Positions 43,294-53,207 of a DNA stretch of 64,000 nucleotides are shown here, one piece after another. A program made the translations under genes and the position numbers. The notes beneath the pieces were generated by a model. It had not been told where the DNA came from and did no database searches. It was given only the letters and a program-made list of their open reading frames with translations. This DNA is from Rickettsiales bacterium (GTDB taxonomy: Bacteria > Pseudomonadota > Alphaproteobacteria > Rickettsiales > JABCZZ01): the NCBI GenBank assembly GCA_035765535.1, contig DASTXE010000003.1:248001-312000 (forward strand). The letters are read 5' to 3'. How positions within the stretch are numbered: position 1 is the first letter of the stretch; each line of letters opens with the position of its first letter.

Positions 43294-44604
43294 CTACTCC
43301 AGGCGCTGTAGCAGGGAAGCAAAAAATCCATCAGTCCCATCTTGGTGCGGTGTTAGTCTGATGATGCCGTCCTCTATCGTCCTGTGAATAATCTTAGAGC
43401 ATAAATTATTTGCCGTGACAACCCTGAAATTTTTATTCTGTGATAGAAATGTCTCTAACTGGCTCTCATTCTCGGCTTCAAGAAAACTGCATGTAATGTA
43501 CAGCAGATGACCGCCTTGTTTAACGAGTCGCGATGCGCTTTCGAGAATGCGTTTTTGCACATCGATGAGTTCCTGCAAATCCTGCGGACGGAAGCGCCAT
43601 TTCAGATCCGGATTCCTGCGCCATGTCCCGCTTCCGCTGCAGGGAGCGTCGACGACAACCGCATCGGCGGTAGCTTTGTGGCGTTTAAGGAAAGGATCGT
43701 TCTCGGAAGCGAGTACATGCGTCTGCACATTGTCCACTTTCGCGCGCCGCAAACGCTCCGCCATCTGGCCGAGTCGCTTCTCAGAAGTATCCCATGCGAG
43801 AATGCGCCCCTTGTTCTGCATCATGGCTGCAAGCGCAAGTGTTTTGCCCCCAGCCCCCGCACAGAAGTCGATCACTTTCTGGCCCGGCTTTGCATCCAGC
43901 ATCTGGATGACGAGCTGCGATCCTTCATCCTGCATTTCAAACCATCCGCGCTTGAAATATTCACTGGTGAAAATAGGCGCGCGGGTCTGCATGCGGATGC
44001 CAAGAGGAGAAAGGCGGGTGGGCTCGACCTTGAAGCCCTCCTTCCGCAGAGCAATCAGTAAATCGTCGCGCGTGACATGCAGCGTATTGGTGCGTAAATC
44101 GACAGGAGCTTCCTGATTCAGGGCAGTGATAGCATCGCGCCATGATTCTCCGAGCGAGGACTGCAATGTGCCCTCCAGCCAGGCGGGATAATTATAGCGC
44201 ACATGGTGGGGCATATCGCGATGAAGCAGTGCATGCCCGGCAATGGCTTTGGCAAACGCGGCTTCTTTGGGATAAAGCTTGTCGGGAGAGAATCGTTCGC
44301 CATTGAAGAGCAGGTGCAGTTCGCCCAGCGATTTCTGCTGAATCAGAAGCAAGGCCGCGATGGAGAGCGCCTGCATGCCTGACAGATTATGCTGTTCGGC
44401 ATGCCATTCCAGTGCAGCGAAATTGCGAATGACAAGATAACAGAACGCAGCAATGGCGCCGCGATCTTTGGAGCCGATAAAACGCCGTTCTTTGAAATAG
44501 CGGCTGATGATAATATCGGAAGGGAGCGGGCGTTCGCTTTTCCATGCCGATTCGCATTGCGTCAATAGCTCGATACTGGCGCTAAGCCGTGCCGCTTCCT
44601 GCAT
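43294..44604 (-). CDS. rsmB: RsmB-like 16S rRNA (cytosine-C5) methyltransferase
   Basis: This protein has 436 residues. An N-terminal NusB-like helical region spans about 1-140. The SAM-binding domain has VIDFCAGAGGKTLALAAMM. The catalytic Cys residues sit in VDAPCSGSGTWRRNPD and YITCSFLEAENE, where Fmu/NOP2 enzymes carry theirs. The C-terminus ends in DGFFASLLQRLE. The likely target is C967 of 16S rRNA, although other RsmB-like enzymes of this family have different sites. Confidence 0.88.
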   Translation of the reverse strand: MQEAARLSASIELLTQCESAWKSERPLPSDIIISRYFKERRFIGSKDRGAIAAFCYLVIRNFAALEWHAEQHNLSGMQALSIAALLLIQQKSLGELHLLFNGERFSPDKLYPKEAAFAKAIAGHALLHRDMPHHVRYNYPAWLEGTLQSSLGESWRDAITALNQEAPVDLRTNTLHVTRDDLLIALRKEGFKVEPTRLSPLGIRMQTRAPIFTSEYFKRGWFEMQDEGSQLVIQMLDAKPGQKVIDFCAGAGGKTLALAAMMQNKGRILAWDTSEKRLGQMAERLRRAKVDNVQTHVLASENDPFLKRHKATADAVVVDAPCSGSGTWRRNPDLKWRFRPQDLQELIDVQKRILESASRLVKQGGHLLYITCSFLEAENESQLETFLSQNKNFRVVTANNLCSKIIHRTIEDGIIRLTPHQDGTDGFFASLLQRLE

Positions 44605-44736
44605 CAGATGAGTTCCGTTATTGGAGGTGGATGAGAGAGGAATAAATCACGTAATCCAATGCCGGCCGGCAGCAGCAATTATGCTACCGGCGCGCTTTTC
44701 TCTCGCAAGCGGTTTTTACGGCCGAAAGTCAGCAGA

Positions 44737-45045
44737 TTATTTCTGCTCGGACAGCGCTTTGTTAACAGCCTTCTTAACGATATTGGAGGCAGTGAAGGAA
44801 AGCACCGTGCGCGGCTTGATCGGAACTTCAACGCCGGTTTTCGGGTTGCGTCCGATACGCTGCTTCTTCCGGTTCATATTGAAGGTGCCGAATGAAGAAA
44901 GCTTAACAGCTTCGCCGGCAGCCAGCGCGTCGATAACTTCGTCAATAACAGCATCCACCATAGTGGTTGCTGAGGATAACGGAATGCCTACGGCCTGATA
45001 TACAGCGGCGCTTAAATCGGCACGGGTCAGGGTTTTGTTGCTCAT
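44737..45045 (-). CDS. ihfA: Integration host factor subunit alpha
   Basis: This 102-residue DNA-bending protein has the HU/IHF fold. TLTRADLSAAVYQAVGIPLSSA forms the N-terminal helices. SFGTFNMNRKKQRIGRNPKTGVEVPIKPRTVLSF forms the beta arm, with the GRNPKTG turn and the intercalating Pro. Its position after fabH is the standard alphaproteobacterial order plsX-fabH-ihfA. Confidence 0.95.
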   Translation of the reverse strand: MSNKTLTRADLSAAVYQAVGIPLSSATTMVDAVIDEVIDALAAGEAVKLSSFGTFNMNRKKQRIGRNPKTGVEVPIKPRTVLSFTASNIVKKAVNKALSEQK

Positions 45046-45089
45046 TGTTCTGCTTCTTTAATAGGTTAATACGTTATAATATTTAACAT

Positions 45090-46052
45090 TTACCAACGGA
45101 TAATGCAAGCCCCCCATGTAAGTCCGGCGCCAAGTGCAGGAAGAACAAGCATTTGGCCAGGCTTTATTTTGCCCTCTGCAACCGCCTGGCAGGCGGCAAG
45201 CGGGATAGAGGCGGCGGAGGTATTGGCATGGATAGAGACGGTAGAGATTAGTTTATCCTCTTGGATATTAAGCTTTTTTGCCACCGACTGCAAAATGCGC
45301 ACATTCGCCTGATGCGGTATGACCCAGTCAACATCTGAAGCGTTAATCTTCAGGGCGGTCAGACCTTCCTCGACTGCTTCCGACATTTTGGCGACCGCAT
45401 GGCGGAACACTTCTTTGCCATTCATAGCCACAGTTCCGGCATTCTGGGTGGAAGAAACACCCCCCGTAGAGTGAAGGATACCCTCATAAGCGCCATCGGA
45501 ATAAATCCTGGCGAACAGGACGCCGCCACTGCCTTCAGGAGCAGGAGAGGCTTCCAGAATAAAAGCTCCGGCGCCATCGCCGAAAAGAATACAGGTGGAA
45601 CGGTCCTGCCAGTCTACAATGCGTGAGAAGATTTCCGCGCCGATAACGAGCACACGTTTTGCCTGCCCGCTGCGGATGAAGCTATCTGCCGTCATGAGCG
45701 CATAGACGAAGCCGGAGCAGGCTGCATTGAGATCGAAAGCCGCTCCGCGCGTCATACCGAGCTGATGCTGTATTTTTGTAGCGGTGGAGGGAAGCGTGCT
45801 GTCAGGCGTGGAGGTGGCGACAAGAACAAGATCGATATCGTTTGCGGCAAGCCCGGCTTGTTTGAGTGCGCGCCGCGCTGCTTCCGCTCCCAGATGGGAG
45901 GTCATCTCAGTATCTGCTGCAATATGGCGCTGCTTGATGCCCGTGCGCTCCGTGATCCAGGCGTCATTCGTATCAAGCCGCTGCGCCAGTTCGTCATTGG
46001 TGACGATGCGCTCGGGAAGATAACTGCCATAGCCTTTGATTACGGAGATCAT
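45090..46052 (-). CDS. fabH: 3-oxoacyl-ACP synthase III
   Basis: This 320-residue enzyme starts fatty acid synthesis by condensing acetyl-CoA with malonyl-ACP. The catalytic Cys is in DLNAACSGFVYAL (about 113), His in WVIPHQANVRI and Asn in SIHANTSAASI. GDGAGAFIL and the C-terminal GLTWGACIIRW are typical. It overlaps plsX by 4 bases, linking fatty acid and phospholipid synthesis. Confidence 0.97.
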   Translation of the reverse strand: MISVIKGYGSYLPERIVTNDELAQRLDTNDAWITERTGIKQRHIAADTEMTSHLGAEAARRALKQAGLAANDIDLVLVATSTPDSTLPSTATKIQHQLGMTRGAAFDLNAACSGFVYALMTADSFIRSGQAKRVLVIGAEIFSRIVDWQDRSTCILFGDGAGAFILEASPAPEGSGGVLFARIYSDGAYEGILHSTGGVSSTQNAGTVAMNGKEVFRHAVAKMSEAVEEGLTALKINASDVDWVIPHQANVRILQSVAKKLNIQEDKLISTVSIHANTSAASIPLAACQAVAEGKIKPGQMLVLPALGAGLTWGACIIRW

Positions 46053-47080
46053 TTGCTTTCTGCCGGGTTGGAAATTTTTAGCTCTTCAAGAATTTTCGTA
46101 TTAATATCGCTGGAAACCAGTTCGATGGCGACGCGCAATGCACGGTAATAACCATACCCATCCGCCGAACCGTGGCTTTTAATGGCGACGCCTCCCAGTC
46201 CAAGGAACATGGCTCCATTACGGCGGCGCGGATCGAGGGATTTGCGCAGCCGTGCAATTGCGGGACGCGCCAGCAGGTAGCCGAGCTTGGAACGCCAGGA
46301 GCTTCTGAACGTGCTGTTGACATAATGGCTAACCATCCGGCCTACGCCTTCGGCAGTCTTTAGTGCTACATTGCCAGTGAATCCGTCCGTTACGACAACG
46401 TCGACCGTGCCTTCTGCAATATCATTGCCTTCCACAAAACCATGGAAATCAATGCCGGCATTATTGCGCAGGAGCGTATATGCTTCCTTAATTTCGTCAT
46501 GTCCTTTCATTTCCTCCGAGCCGACATTCAGCAGGCCGATTTTAGGGGAGGGGCGTGAAAGCATGATACGGGCAAAGGCATCGCCCATAATGGCGAACTG
46601 CACGAGTTCGGCGGCATTGCTTTCAATGTTGGCGCCAAGATCGAGCATGACGGCATCGCCCTTAATAGTGGGAACGAGTGCTGCGATTGCAGGGCGGGAT
46701 ATGCCGGGAAGGGTTCTGAAAACCAGCTTGGACATGGCCATCAATGCGCCGGTATTGCCTGCGGAAACAACGCAATGGGCTTTGCCCTCTTTCACTGCAT
46801 CGATAGCAAGGCGCATGCTGGAGCCTGCACCGCGCCGCAGAGCGACGGACGGTTTTTCATGCGCAGCAATGGAGACTTCCGTATGGACGATCTCGGATGC
46901 GCGCTCTACGGCAGGATGCTGTTTGAAAAGCGGTTCGATGGCGGCTTTATTGCCGAAGAAAAGGAAGCGGACATTACTATAGCGCTGCAGAGCGATTTCT
47001 ACGCCCTGGACGACACAATGGGGGGCATTGTCCCCTCCCATAGCGTCCAGCGCAATAGTAAGTTTTTCCGACAATTCCAA
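46049..47080 (-). CDS. plsX: Phosphate acyltransferase PlsX
   Basis: This 343-residue enzyme converts acyl-ACP to acyl-phosphate for PlsY. Motifs include IALDAMGGDNAP at the N-terminus, VSAGNTGALMAMS, LLNVGSEEMKGHD, VTDGFTGNVALKT and LGGVAIKSHG. It lies 18 bases after rpmF and overlaps fabH by 4 bases. Confidence 0.97.
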   Translation of the reverse strand: MELSEKLTIALDAMGGDNAPHCVVQGVEIALQRYSNVRFLFFGNKAAIEPLFKQHPAVERASEIVHTEVSIAAHEKPSVALRRGAGSSMRLAIDAVKEGKAHCVVSAGNTGALMAMSKLVFRTLPGISRPAIAALVPTIKGDAVMLDLGANIESNAAELVQFAIMGDAFARIMLSRPSPKIGLLNVGSEEMKGHDEIKEAYTLLRNNAGIDFHGFVEGNDIAEGTVDVVVTDGFTGNVALKTAEGVGRMVSHYVNSTFRSSWRSKLGYLLARPAIARLRKSLDPRRRNGAMFLGLGGVAIKSHGSADGYGYYRALRVAIELVSSDINTKILEELKISNPAESK

Positions 47081-47098
47081 CCTCTACTGTAAAGGAGG

Positions 47099-47281
47099 TT
47101 ACTTGTTTACCCGGGACTTCGTTACCTGACGGCCATTGTAATTGCCATCCGGCGATACGTGGTGCGGACGCTTGAGTTCGCCCGAAGTTTTGTCTTCAAC
47201 CACGTTGGTGGGTTTCAGGCTGTTGTGCGAACGGCGCATCCCGCGGGCCGAACGGCTGGTTTTCGCTTTAGGTACTGCCAT
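47099..47281 (-). CDS. rpmF: 50S ribosomal protein L32
   Basis: This 60-residue protein reads [20 protein letters not shown] at its start, with CxxC residues absent as in other alphaproteobacterial L32 proteins, and ends [11 protein letters not shown]. It is first in the rpmF-plsX-fabH-ihfA operon. An AGAGAAAG ribosome site precedes ATG. Confidence 0.97.
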   Translation of the reverse strand: MAVPKAKTSRSARGMRRSHNSLKPTNVVEDKTSGELKRPHHVSPDGNYNGRQVTKSRVNK

Positions 47282-47510
47282 GACAGTTTCTTTCTCTCAA
47301 TTTATTTATATACTGACATTATATCTGGAATAACGACAAGGCGCGTACCAATAAGGCAAATTTAAACTTATGTCAATAATTGGGTTGACACAATTGCCGT
47401 AAGTAGCAGGAAATGGCGCTTATCTCAAGGAAAAGCGACAGATGCAATAGAGACTTGCCGGTATGTTAAATGACTGCTAATCAAGGAGTTATGATGGAGG
47501 ATTCAGTCAA
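47282..47510. promoter_or_regulatory. Divergent promoter region between rpmF and mreD
   Basis: This 229-base spacer has no gene longer than a few codons. A minus-strand TATAAT (47323-47318) lies 37 bases before rpmF. TTGACA occurs on both strands (plus 47385-47390; minus 47376-47371) but without clear partners at normal spacing. A short plus-strand frame (MTANQG...SVKW, 47470-47517) ends at the mreD GTG and could be a leader peptide. Confidence 0.4.
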
Positions 47511-48026
47511 GTGGTAACGCCTTCTTTTCGGCAGTCTTCGGAGCATTGGGCGGCAAGAGTTGCCCCGGCGGCAGTTACATTTTTAATGCTGCTGGTGGGA
47601 AGCGCTTTGGAACGTATTCCGGGCGGTGAACGGGTTATGCCGCTGTTCTGTATGATAAATATCTATTACTGGTGCATGGTTGCGCCGGGTTCCCTACCGT
47701 ATTTATTCCTTTTTTTCTTAGGCATTGCGCAGGATACGCTGGCCGGAACGCCGCTGGGCCTGTCTTCATTCATGGATATCGTGCTGGCCTGGGTGGTCAT
47801 AAATCGTTTCCATACGATGGGAAACGTCTCGTTTGCCTCCGTCTGGCTCAGGTTTATGATCGTGGCGGCGCTATTGCTTGCCATGGGGTGGTGCATCATG
47901 TCGCTCTATTATAGCAGGTTATTGCCAATTATGTTTCCGTTACTGAAATGGGGAAGCTCATGTCTTGCTTATCCGGTTATCCATTTCCTGCTTGCCAGGC
48001 TCGACGATAAGATCGGAAATTCATGA
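47511..48026 (+). CDS. mreD: Rod-shape-determining protein MreD
   Basis: This 171-residue protein has a GTG start and five hydrophobic segments. The MreD pattern appears in YYWCMVAPGSLPYLFLFFLGIAQDTLAGTPLGLSSFMDIVL. It is part of the elongasome that directs lateral-wall peptidoglycan synthesis. It overlaps mrdA by 4 bases. mreB and mreC, usually just upstream, are absent, since rpmF is divergent here. Confidence 0.85.
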   Translation: MVTPSFRQSSEHWAARVAPAAVTFLMLLVGSALERIPGGERVMPLFCMINIYYWCMVAPGSLPYLFLFFLGIAQDTLAGTPLGLSSFMDIVLAWVVINRFHTMGNVSFASVWLRFMIVAALLLAMGWCIMSLYYSRLLPIMFPLLKWGSSCLAYPVIHFLLARLDDKIGNS

Positions 48027-49879
48027 GCAATATCACAGACCATAAGAAAATGCTGACCCGCCGGGCCTTCGTGTTCGGTGCGGCTAATCTGTCCGCTATC
48101 AGCGTAGTGCTCGGGCGGTTATATTACCTGCAGTTCGTGCGCGCTGCGGAATATAAGACCCTGGCGGAAGGCAACCGCATAAAGTTGCAGCTTATCGCGC
48201 CCATCCGCGGTCTGCTATTGGACCGCAGCGGCGTGCCCTTTGCTGTGAACAAAAAGAACTTCCGTCTGTTTCTGGACACGGAAGCCAACATCAACCGCAA
48301 GCAGACATTGCACAATCTTGCCGGACTGCTGGATATCAGTCAGGACAAAATCGACCAGGTGCTTACCCAGGCTAAGTCATCCCGCTATGCGCCGCCCGTG
48401 CTGATCAAGGAACATTTGTCGCAGGATGAGCTCGCACAGTTTGAATTCTTCAAGCTGAACTATCCCGGAATATTTCTGGATATCGGCCAGGTGCGATACT
48501 ATCCTTTCAATGAAAGCGCGTCCCACCTGATCGGGTATGTCGGCGCGATCGCCAAAGACGAAACCAGCGAGGAGGATGAAAACGCGCTGGAATATCTCCC
48601 GGATTTCAAGGTTGGCAAGAATGGCGTGGAGAAAATGCTGGAGAGTGACTTGCGAGGTTCCGCAGGCGTCAAGCAGACCGAAGTGAACGTGCACGGTGTG
48701 GCAGTGCGTGAGTTGAGCCGCAAGGAAGGCAAGCCCGGTAAGAATACGAAACTCACTGTCGACAGCCGCCTGCAGGAATATGCTGCGGCGCGGATGGCGG
48801 GGCAGAGCGCCGCTGCTGTAGTGATGGACGTGCATAATGGAAACGTCCTGGCATTGGCTTCCGTTCCGGGATACGATCCCAACAGTTTCAGCCACGGCAT
48901 TACCAACAGCTATTGGGGTGAGCTGCGCGCGAATCCACGGAATCCTTTGCTGAATAAAGCAATCTCCGGACAATATCCGCCGGGTTCGACCTTCAAGGCG
49001 AGCATGGGCCTTGCAGCGCTTGAAGCCAAAGTGGTTGATCAGGAAAGTGTCGTGTACTGCAATGGCAGTTTCATGCTGGGCAATCACCGTTTTACCTGCT
49101 GGAAACCGGCCGGACACGGACCGATGAATCTGCATGGCGCACTGAAAAATTCTTGTGACGTTTATTTTTACACGATGGCGCAGCGCCTCGGCATCGACAA
49201 GATCGCTGCTATGGCTCGCAGGCTTGGGCTCGGCAAGACGACCGGAATCGGTCTCAGCGGAGAAAAACCAGGCATCGTGCCGGATAATAACTGGAAAGAA
49301 GCGCGCTACGGCCAGGCATGGCAGGGGGGCGATACGATCAACGTCGGCATCGGGCAGGGCTATGTCATTGCCACGCCGCTGCAGCTGGCGACGATGACGG
49401 CGCGTATTGCTAATGGCGGGTTTGCCGTAAGCCCGCGCCTGATCGTACCGGAGACGGAGCCGGAAATTAAGCCGCTCGGGATTGCGGAAGACTATATCGC
49501 TGCGGTATGCGACGGCATGAATGCCGTAGTGAATGAACAGGGCGGAACGGCCTATGCGCACCGTATCAAGGATGAACGCTTCCTAATGGCAGGCAAGACC
49601 GGAACGTCGCAGGTGAGGAAACTCATCCGGCACGGCATGGACCAGAACAAACTTCCATGGGAAGACCGCCACCACGCATGGTTTATCGGTTTTGCGCCCG
49701 TGCATGCGCCAAAATATGCAGCGGCTGTGATTGTGGAGCATGGCGGCGGCGGTGCGTCTGCGGCAGCGCCGGTGGTGAGCGATCTGCTGCTGAAAATCCA
49801 ATCGCTTGATGCAGGCGAGCAGGGGCCGCCCATGCCGGAGCCGCCCAAGGACGATAATGACGACGACACGACGGACTGA
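48023..49879 (+). CDS. mrdA: Penicillin-binding protein 2 (elongation transpeptidase)
   Basis: This protein has 618 residues. An N-terminal membrane helix (residues 12-35) is followed by the pedestal domain with APIRGLLLDRSGVPFAVN. The transpeptidase domain has the Ser active site GSTFKA, the SxN equivalent (KNSCDV) and the KTGTSQ box. The tail is acidic and Pro-rich (PPKDDNDDDTTD). It crosslinks lateral-wall peptidoglycan with RodA, MreC and MreD. rodA does not follow. Confidence 0.96.
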   Translation: MSNITDHKKMLTRRAFVFGAANLSAISVVLGRLYYLQFVRAAEYKTLAEGNRIKLQLIAPIRGLLLDRSGVPFAVNKKNFRLFLDTEANINRKQTLHNLAGLLDISQDKIDQVLTQAKSSRYAPPVLIKEHLSQDELAQFEFFKLNYPGIFLDIGQVRYYPFNESASHLIGYVGAIAKDETSEEDENALEYLPDFKVGKNGVEKMLESDLRGSAGVKQTEVNVHGVAVRELSRKEGKPGKNTKLTVDSRLQEYAAARMAGQSAAAVVMDVHNGNVLALASVPGYDPNSFSHGITNSYWGELRANPRNPLLNKAISGQYPPGSTFKASMGLAALEAKVVDQESVVYCNGSFMLGNHRFTCWKPAGHGPMNLHGALKNSCDVYFYTMAQRLGIDKIAAMARRLGLGKTTGIGLSGEKPGIVPDNNWKEARYGQAWQGGDTINVGIGQGYVIATPLQLATMTARIANGGFAVSPRLIVPETEPEIKPLGIAEDYIAAVCDGMNAVVNEQGGTAYAHRIKDERFLMAGKTGTSQVRKLIRHGMDQNKLPWEDRHHAWFIGFAPVHAPKYAAAVIVEHGGGGASAAAPVVSDLLLKIQSLDAGEQGPPMPEPPKDDNDDDTTD

Positions 49880-49895
49880 TCGAATAAATCCCCAA

Positions 49896-49929
49896 TTGTC
49901 ATCATACTGTAACAGCTTCATGCTATAAA
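49896..49929 (+). promoter_or_regulatory. PHO-box-like promoter of the 200-residue orphan
   Basis: TTGTCAT (49896-49902), CATA and CTGTAAC (49907-49913) are followed by ten bases and a -10 TATAAA (49924-49929). This is the best PHO-box match in the window. The expected transcript start, 6-7 bases after the -10, coincides with the ATG at 49936. Confidence 0.6.
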
Positions 49930-49935
49930 TGGCCT

Positions 49936-50538
49936 ATGGACAATCCATATGGCAATTCCAGCGTAAATCACTTCGCCACAAAAAATGTCGCCTTTCAGAC
50001 GACGAAATCGGTCGCGTTAGCGGGAACGATCAGCACTGCTTTGCTCTATGCGCTCACAAGGGTGGCAGGGATAAGGGGAGCGTTGCCGGGAAGTATGGCG
50101 GCGGGAACGCTGATTGGCGGATATTACGGTTATAACAAGTACCAAAAAACACGCATCGACAATTACAAGGCGGAAACGCTGAACCGCTACGAATCTTCTC
50201 CGTTGATCCAATACGATATACTTGCTCAGACCGGTGCGCCGGATTTTCACTACACTCCGACTAAGCTGGAGCACAATCTCTCAAATATTAATTTGGCAAG
50301 TTTTACGGGATCGTGGGTATCGGATATAAATGACAGTATACGCAACCGGCCGCTTTCTCGCCTAACCCAAGCGTTGTATGCAACTACTTTTCTGTCTTTC
50401 TTTGGGGGAGCGGCGGTGCATATCAAAGGGCTTAATCAGGCAGTAAAGCAGGAAGCGCAGAATATCTCGTTTGCAGAGAGGATTGCGCTGCAACGCGCGG
50501 CCAGTGCCATGAATGGTCCGCCTGCCGCATTCCGCTAA
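49936..50538 (+). CDS. Lineage-specific hypothetical protein, probably leaderless mRNA
   Basis: This 200-residue protein is not recognised. Two hydrophobic Gly/Ala-rich segments near residues 22-62 (TTKSVALAGTISTALLYALT, GALPGSMAAGTLIGGYYGY) form a likely helical hairpin. A third lies near 148-165 (LYATTFLSFFGGAAVHI). The region between is polar. No Shine-Dalgarno is present and the promoter places transcription at the start codon, so leaderless translation is likely. It is monocistronic and converges with the second SdhA gene. It shares its promoter type with the genes at 2770 and 22783. Confidence 0.72.
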   Translation: MDNPYGNSSVNHFATKNVAFQTTKSVALAGTISTALLYALTRVAGIRGALPGSMAAGTLIGGYYGYNKYQKTRIDNYKAETLNRYESSPLIQYDILAQTGAPDFHYTPTKLEHNLSNINLASFTGSWVSDINDSIRNRPLSRLTQALYATTFLSFFGGAAVHIKGLNQAVKQEAQNISFAERIALQRAASAMNGPPAAFR

Positions 50539-50544
50539 ATATAT

Positions 50545-52305
50545 TTAGTAGTGGCGCATTTCCGGTTCAAAAGAGGGAGCATCTTCTCCGGCTTTCCTGA
50601 CAGCATTTTTACCAAGTGTATAATCACCGTTTTCACCCATGGTAAAAGTCGTATGCTGAAGCCACTGCGCGTCGTTTCGGGCGGGATAATCCGACCGGTA
50701 ATGTGCGCCTCGGCTTTCTGTGCGGTGAAGTGCGGAAGCGATGGTTGCCAGCGCTTGCCGCAACAGATTATCCAGCTCAGCCGCTTCCACAAGATCGGTA
50801 TTCCAGATCATGCTTTTATCACGCACCAGCAGTGAATTAGCGGCTTTGTCCCGCACTGCCTGCAATGCACTCAAGCCCGCAGTCAGCAAATGCGCATCGC
50901 GGAAAATGCCGGCATGATGCTGCACGATGTTTTGCGTCTCCTTGCGCAAAGAAGCGGGCGTAAATTCCCCCGCACTGGTGCGTAAACGCTGCAGGCGGCC
51001 AAGCGCTTTATCAAGGGAAGCGGGGTCAACTGCAGAATAAGTGGCACTATGATGCTGAGCGGCTTCTTCACCTGCGATCTTGCCGAACACCATAAGGTCC
51101 AGCAGAGAGTTACAGCCCAGGCGATTAGCCCCGTGCACGGAATTGCAGGCTGCTTCGCCGATTACATAAAGCCCCGCCACCGGCGCGTTATGTGCATTGA
51201 GCACTTGGCCGTTGGCAAGCGCGGGAATACCGCCCATCGTGTAATGTACGGAAGGCAGCACCGGAATAGGGGATTTTGTGATATCGATTCCTGCGAAGGT
51301 CTTTGCGATATCTTTAATAGAGGGCAGTTTTTCCTGAATAATATCCGATCCGATATGCGAAAGCTGCAGCTCCACATGGTCGCGCCGTTTGCCGCAGCCG
51401 CGTCCTTCGCGGATTTCCTGAATGATGGCGCGGCTGATAACATCACGCGAGGCAAGGTCTTTGTAAGATGGCGCATAACGCTCCATGAAGCGCTCGCCGT
51501 TGCCGTTAAGCAGGAAACCGCCTTCGCCGCGTGCGCCCTCGGTAATCAGCACGCCCGCGCCATAAAGCCCGGTCGGGTGGAACTGAATGAATTCCATATC
51601 CTGCAGCGGCAGCCCTGCGCGCAGCGCCATGCCGTTGCCATCGCCTGTGCAGATGGTGGATGCTGTGGTCTGCGCGTAAACCTGGCCGTAGCCGCCTGTG
51701 GCGATGATAAGCTGCTTGGACTGGAAAAGATGCAGCGCTCCCGTTTCCAGTTCAAGGGCCAATACGCCCACGCAGGCGCCTTCGCGGTCGAACATCAGAT
51801 CGAGCGCAATGAACTCCACAAAGAAGCGTGTGCCGCAGCGTAAATTCTGCTGGTAGAGCGTATGGAGGATAGCATGGCCTGTGCGGTCGGCGGCAGCGCA
51901 GGCGCGATAGGCAATGGCACCTTTACCGTATTCCGTGGATTGGCCGCCATAAGCGCGCTGGTATATTTTGCCGTCTTCATCGCGCGTAAACACCACGCCC
52001 ATATGCTCCAGCTCGCGAATGGCCTGCGGCGCTTCACGGCACATGACGGCAATGGCATCCTGGTCGCCTAGCCAGTCCGAGCCGCGGATCGTGTCATACA
52101 TATGCCAGCGCCAGTCATCCTCGCCCCGGTTGCCAAGCGCCGCGTTAATGCCGCCCTGTGCTGCGACCGTATGGCTACGCGTGGGCGGGACTTTGGTGAC
52201 GACGGCGACGCTTGCTTCCTTACTGGCAGCGGCAAGGGCGGCCCGCAAACCCGCTCCGCCCGCGCCGATGATCACGACGTCGAAATGATGTTTTACGATT
52301 TCCAT
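50545..52305 (-). CDS. Second SdhA/FrdA-type flavoprotein (possible L-aspartate oxidase role)
   Basis: This protein has 586 residues. It retains every SdhA feature: FAD motif [15 protein letters not shown], covalent-FAD His45 in [31 protein letters not shown], the Arg in [17 protein letters not shown] and [13 protein letters not shown]. It clearly differs from the sdhA at 289-2079, so it is an old paralogue rather than a recent copy. No B, C or D subunit lies beside it. It diverges from nadC with only 30 bases between start codons. A soluble fumarate reductase or a NadB-like aspartate oxidase supplying quinolinate synthesis are the two main options. Confidence 0.85.
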   Translation of the reverse strand: MEIVKHHFDVVIIGAGGAGLRAALAAASKEASVAVVTKVPPTRSHTVAAQGGINAALGNRGEDDWRWHMYDTIRGSDWLGDQDAIAVMCREAPQAIRELEHMGVVFTRDEDGKIYQRAYGGQSTEYGKGAIAYRACAAADRTGHAILHTLYQQNLRCGTRFFVEFIALDLMFDREGACVGVLALELETGALHLFQSKQLIIATGGYGQVYAQTTASTICTGDGNGMALRAGLPLQDMEFIQFHPTGLYGAGVLITEGARGEGGFLLNGNGERFMERYAPSYKDLASRDVISRAIIQEIREGRGCGKRRDHVELQLSHIGSDIIQEKLPSIKDIAKTFAGIDITKSPIPVLPSVHYTMGGIPALANGQVLNAHNAPVAGLYVIGEAACNSVHGANRLGCNSLLDLMVFGKIAGEEAAQHHSATYSAVDPASLDKALGRLQRLRTSAGEFTPASLRKETQNIVQHHAGIFRDAHLLTAGLSALQAVRDKAANSLLVRDKSMIWNTDLVEAAELDNLLRQALATIASALHRTESRGAHYRSDYPARNDAQWLQHTTFTMGENGDYTLGKNAVRKAGEDAPSFEPEMRHY

Positions 52306-52335
52306 AATACGTATTACGTGGTAAGAGAGGCCATT

Positions 52336-53181
52336 ATGGAACCAAATTTCGCGGAAGTCGAGCGTATCATTGCAGCTTCGCTGGCCGAAGATGTCGGCAC
52401 GGGCGATGCGACGGCGCAGTTGCTGATCCCCGAAACGGCTACGGCGCGCCTGTCATTCATCAATCGCGAGCCGATGGTCATGGCCGGTGGCTTCCTTGTG
52501 CCGCGCGTATTTGCGCAGGTTGATAAGGCCATTAAAACCACCGTCAATGTGGCTGAAGGCGTAAAAGTAGAAGCGCGCACGGAACTGATCCGTGTGGAAG
52601 GCAATGCGCGCGCAATCCTGACGGCAGAACGCGTGGCGCTGAACCTGCTGCAGCGCATGGCGTCGGTGGCAACGGTCGCAGCGGCATATGTGGAAGCCGT
52701 GCGCGGCACAAAGGCCGTGATTCTCGATACGCGCAAAACGATGCCGGGCCTGCGTGTGCTGGATAAATACGCCGTGTGCGCAGGCGGTGCAACCAATCAC
52801 CGCATGCGGCTGGATGACGGCATCCTGATCAAAGACAATCATATCGCCGTTTGCGGCAGCGTAGCTCTAGCGCTGCAGCGCGCGCAGGCGGGCAATAAGA
52901 ACAACCTGCCGATCGAAGTGGAATGCGACACGCTCCAGCAGATGGAGGAAGCGCTGGCGGCAGGTGCCACGCTTATCATGCTGGATAATATGTCCCCCGC
53001 CATGATGCGCGAAGCCGTGCGGATTAATGCAGGCCGCGCGAAGCTGGAAGCTTCTGGCAACGTGGATATCGACAATGTGCGCGAGGTGGCAGAAACCGGG
53101 GTGGATTTCGTCTCCATCGGCCGCCTGACGAACTCGGTGAAGAACGTCGATATCGGGCTCGACAGCATCGTCGAAAAATAA
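52336..53181 (+). CDS. nadC: Nicotinate-nucleotide pyrophosphorylase (carboxylating)
   Basis: This 281-residue enzyme converts quinolinate and PRPP to nicotinate mononucleotide. The start at 52336 ([11 protein letters not shown]) was chosen over longer in-frame Mets. Motifs are [65 protein letters not shown] and [10 protein letters not shown]. It is divergent from the SdhA paralogue, and the two probably share a control region of 30 bases. nadA is not in the window. Confidence 0.96.
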   Translation: MEPNFAEVERIIAASLAEDVGTGDATAQLLIPETATARLSFINREPMVMAGGFLVPRVFAQVDKAIKTTVNVAEGVKVEARTELIRVEGNARAILTAERVALNLLQRMASVATVAAAYVEAVRGTKAVILDTRKTMPGLRVLDKYAVCAGGATNHRMRLDDGILIKDNHIAVCGSVALALQRAQAGNKNNLPIEVECDTLQQMEEALAAGATLIMLDNMSPAMMREAVRINAGRAKLEASGNVDIDNVREVAETGVDFVSIGRLTNSVKNVDIGLDSIVEK

Positions 53182-53207
53182 AAATACGCTTCGCGGGATT
53201 TTTCCTG

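Noticed and set aside
44663-44700. GC-rich inverted repeat between rsmB and ihfA as a terminator of ihfA
   Set aside because: The T-rich tail lies on the plus strand, while the genes on both sides are on the minus strand; orientation does not fit.
48377-49561. 394-codon minus-strand frame opposite mrdA
   Set aside because: PBP2 motifs on the plus strand are complete; the reverse frame is a shadow.
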